Below, one piece after another: positions 63,801 through 64,000 of a DNA stretch of 64,000 nucleotides (position 1 is its first letter; each line of letters starts with the position of its first letter). Position numbers and translations under genes: made by a program. The DNA is from Brevundimonas diminuta (lineage in GTDB: Bacteria; Pseudomonadota; Alphaproteobacteria; Caulobacterales; Caulobacteraceae). The notes beneath the pieces were generated by a model, which was given only the letters and a program-made list of their open reading frames with translations, did not search any database and was not told the DNA's origin. Where the stretch lies: NCBI RefSeq assembly GCF_022654015.1, contig NZ_CP073063.1, positions 1,488,001 through 1,552,000 on the forward strand. The letters are read 5' to 3'.

Positions 63801-64000
63801 ATGCTGCTTGAAAACAAGGTCGTCCTGATCACGGGCGCATCGCGGGGCATCGGGCGGGCGACGGCGATCGAAGCTGCACGCCAGGGCGCGAATGTCGCCC
63901 TCAATACATTCCGGGACGAGACCGCCGCCGCCCAGGTGGTCGCCGAGATCGAGGCGCTGGGGCGCCGGGCCATCGCCGTCGACGGCGACGCGGCCCAGCC
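63801..64000 (+). CDS. SDR dehydrogenase, probable L-rhamnose 1-dehydrogenase, 3' end outside window
   Basis: An open frame from ATG 63801 to the window end (66 codons seen). It begins MLLENKVVLITGASRGIGRATAIEAARQGANV, which carries the NAD(P) site TGASRGIG. The N-terminus, especially MLL-x-KVV-TGASRGIGRA, resembles known L-rhamnose 1-dehydrogenases of the non-phosphorylative pathway, which would supply the lactone for the lactonase at 59104. CGGAG lies about five bases before the ATG. It follows the IclR gene by 24 bases. The catalytic Tyr-Lys region is beyond the window. Confidence 0.75.
   Translation, partial: MLLENKVVLITGASRGIGRATAIEAARQGANVALNTFRDETAAAQVVAEIEALGRRAIAVDGDAAQ

Overview
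The window is chromosomal DNA from a GC-rich alphaproteobacterium, most likely Caulobacterales and Brevundimonas-like. The evidence for that is the CC0125/CC1285-type lipoprotein, two DUF2336 proteins, a perfect CtrA box (TTAA-N7-TTAAC), ATP12, abundant TonB-dependent receptors, and a methionine synthase divided into two genes. Genes are packed very tightly. Neighbouring ends often overlap by 1-4 nt, and many starts are GTG or TTG with good Shine-Dalgarno sequences. I see no transposase, integrase, CRISPR array or rRNA.

Layout. 1-7.2 kb: the 3' part of an acyl-CoA synthetase, a DUF1499 membrane protein, an MBL-fold hydrolase, a large TonB-dependent receptor ending in a clear terminator, and a small periplasmic protein. 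7.3-13.0 kb: a minus-strand methionine/SAM-cycle operon (ArsR-methyltransferase regulator, metF, split metH) with a palindromic operator beside the regulator's start. 13-25.9 kb: mostly housekeeping genes, including an EF-hand protein, a 2-hydroxyacid dehydrogenase, ettA, an HtrA-type lipoprotein protease, rarA, three pseudouridine synthases, crcB, a TPR/2OG-oxygenase and atp12. 26-31 kb: a DJ-1-like protein lacking its cysteine, a DUF938 methyltransferase, GTP-type PEP carboxykinase, a FAD oxidoreductase and a TonB-family protein. 31-37.6 kb: a CtrA-box lytic transglycosylase, two DUF2336 paralogues flanking an Hpt protein and NAD kinase, a class II aldolase, and a beta-barrel-like gene with no normal start codon. 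37.7-46.3 kb: an RND efflux pair, a cytochrome c, feoAB, a prepilin peptidase, a TetR regulator and tRNA-Thr(TGT).

46.5-64 kb is a sugar-acid/pectin locus. The plus-strand operon uxaC-uxuB-like-uxaA converts hexuronates to 2-keto-3-deoxygluconate. A carbohydrate-type TonB receptor faces it across a bidirectional terminator. Upstream of that receptor a seven-gene minus-strand run encodes L-rhamnonate dehydratase, an FAH-family diketo-acid hydrolase, an SDR, a lactonase-type amidohydrolase, a FucP-like transporter, a large secreted six-hairpin-type protein and a Tat-exported oligogalacturonate lyase. A divergent IclR regulator and the start of a probable L-rhamnose dehydrogenase complete the set. 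Together these look like uptake and non-phosphorylative catabolism of L-rhamnose plus galacturonate, the two sugars of the rhamnogalacturonan I backbone. The large unassigned hydrolase (55496-57778) and the shared operator-like motifs (46455, 53837) are the most interesting unexplained parts.
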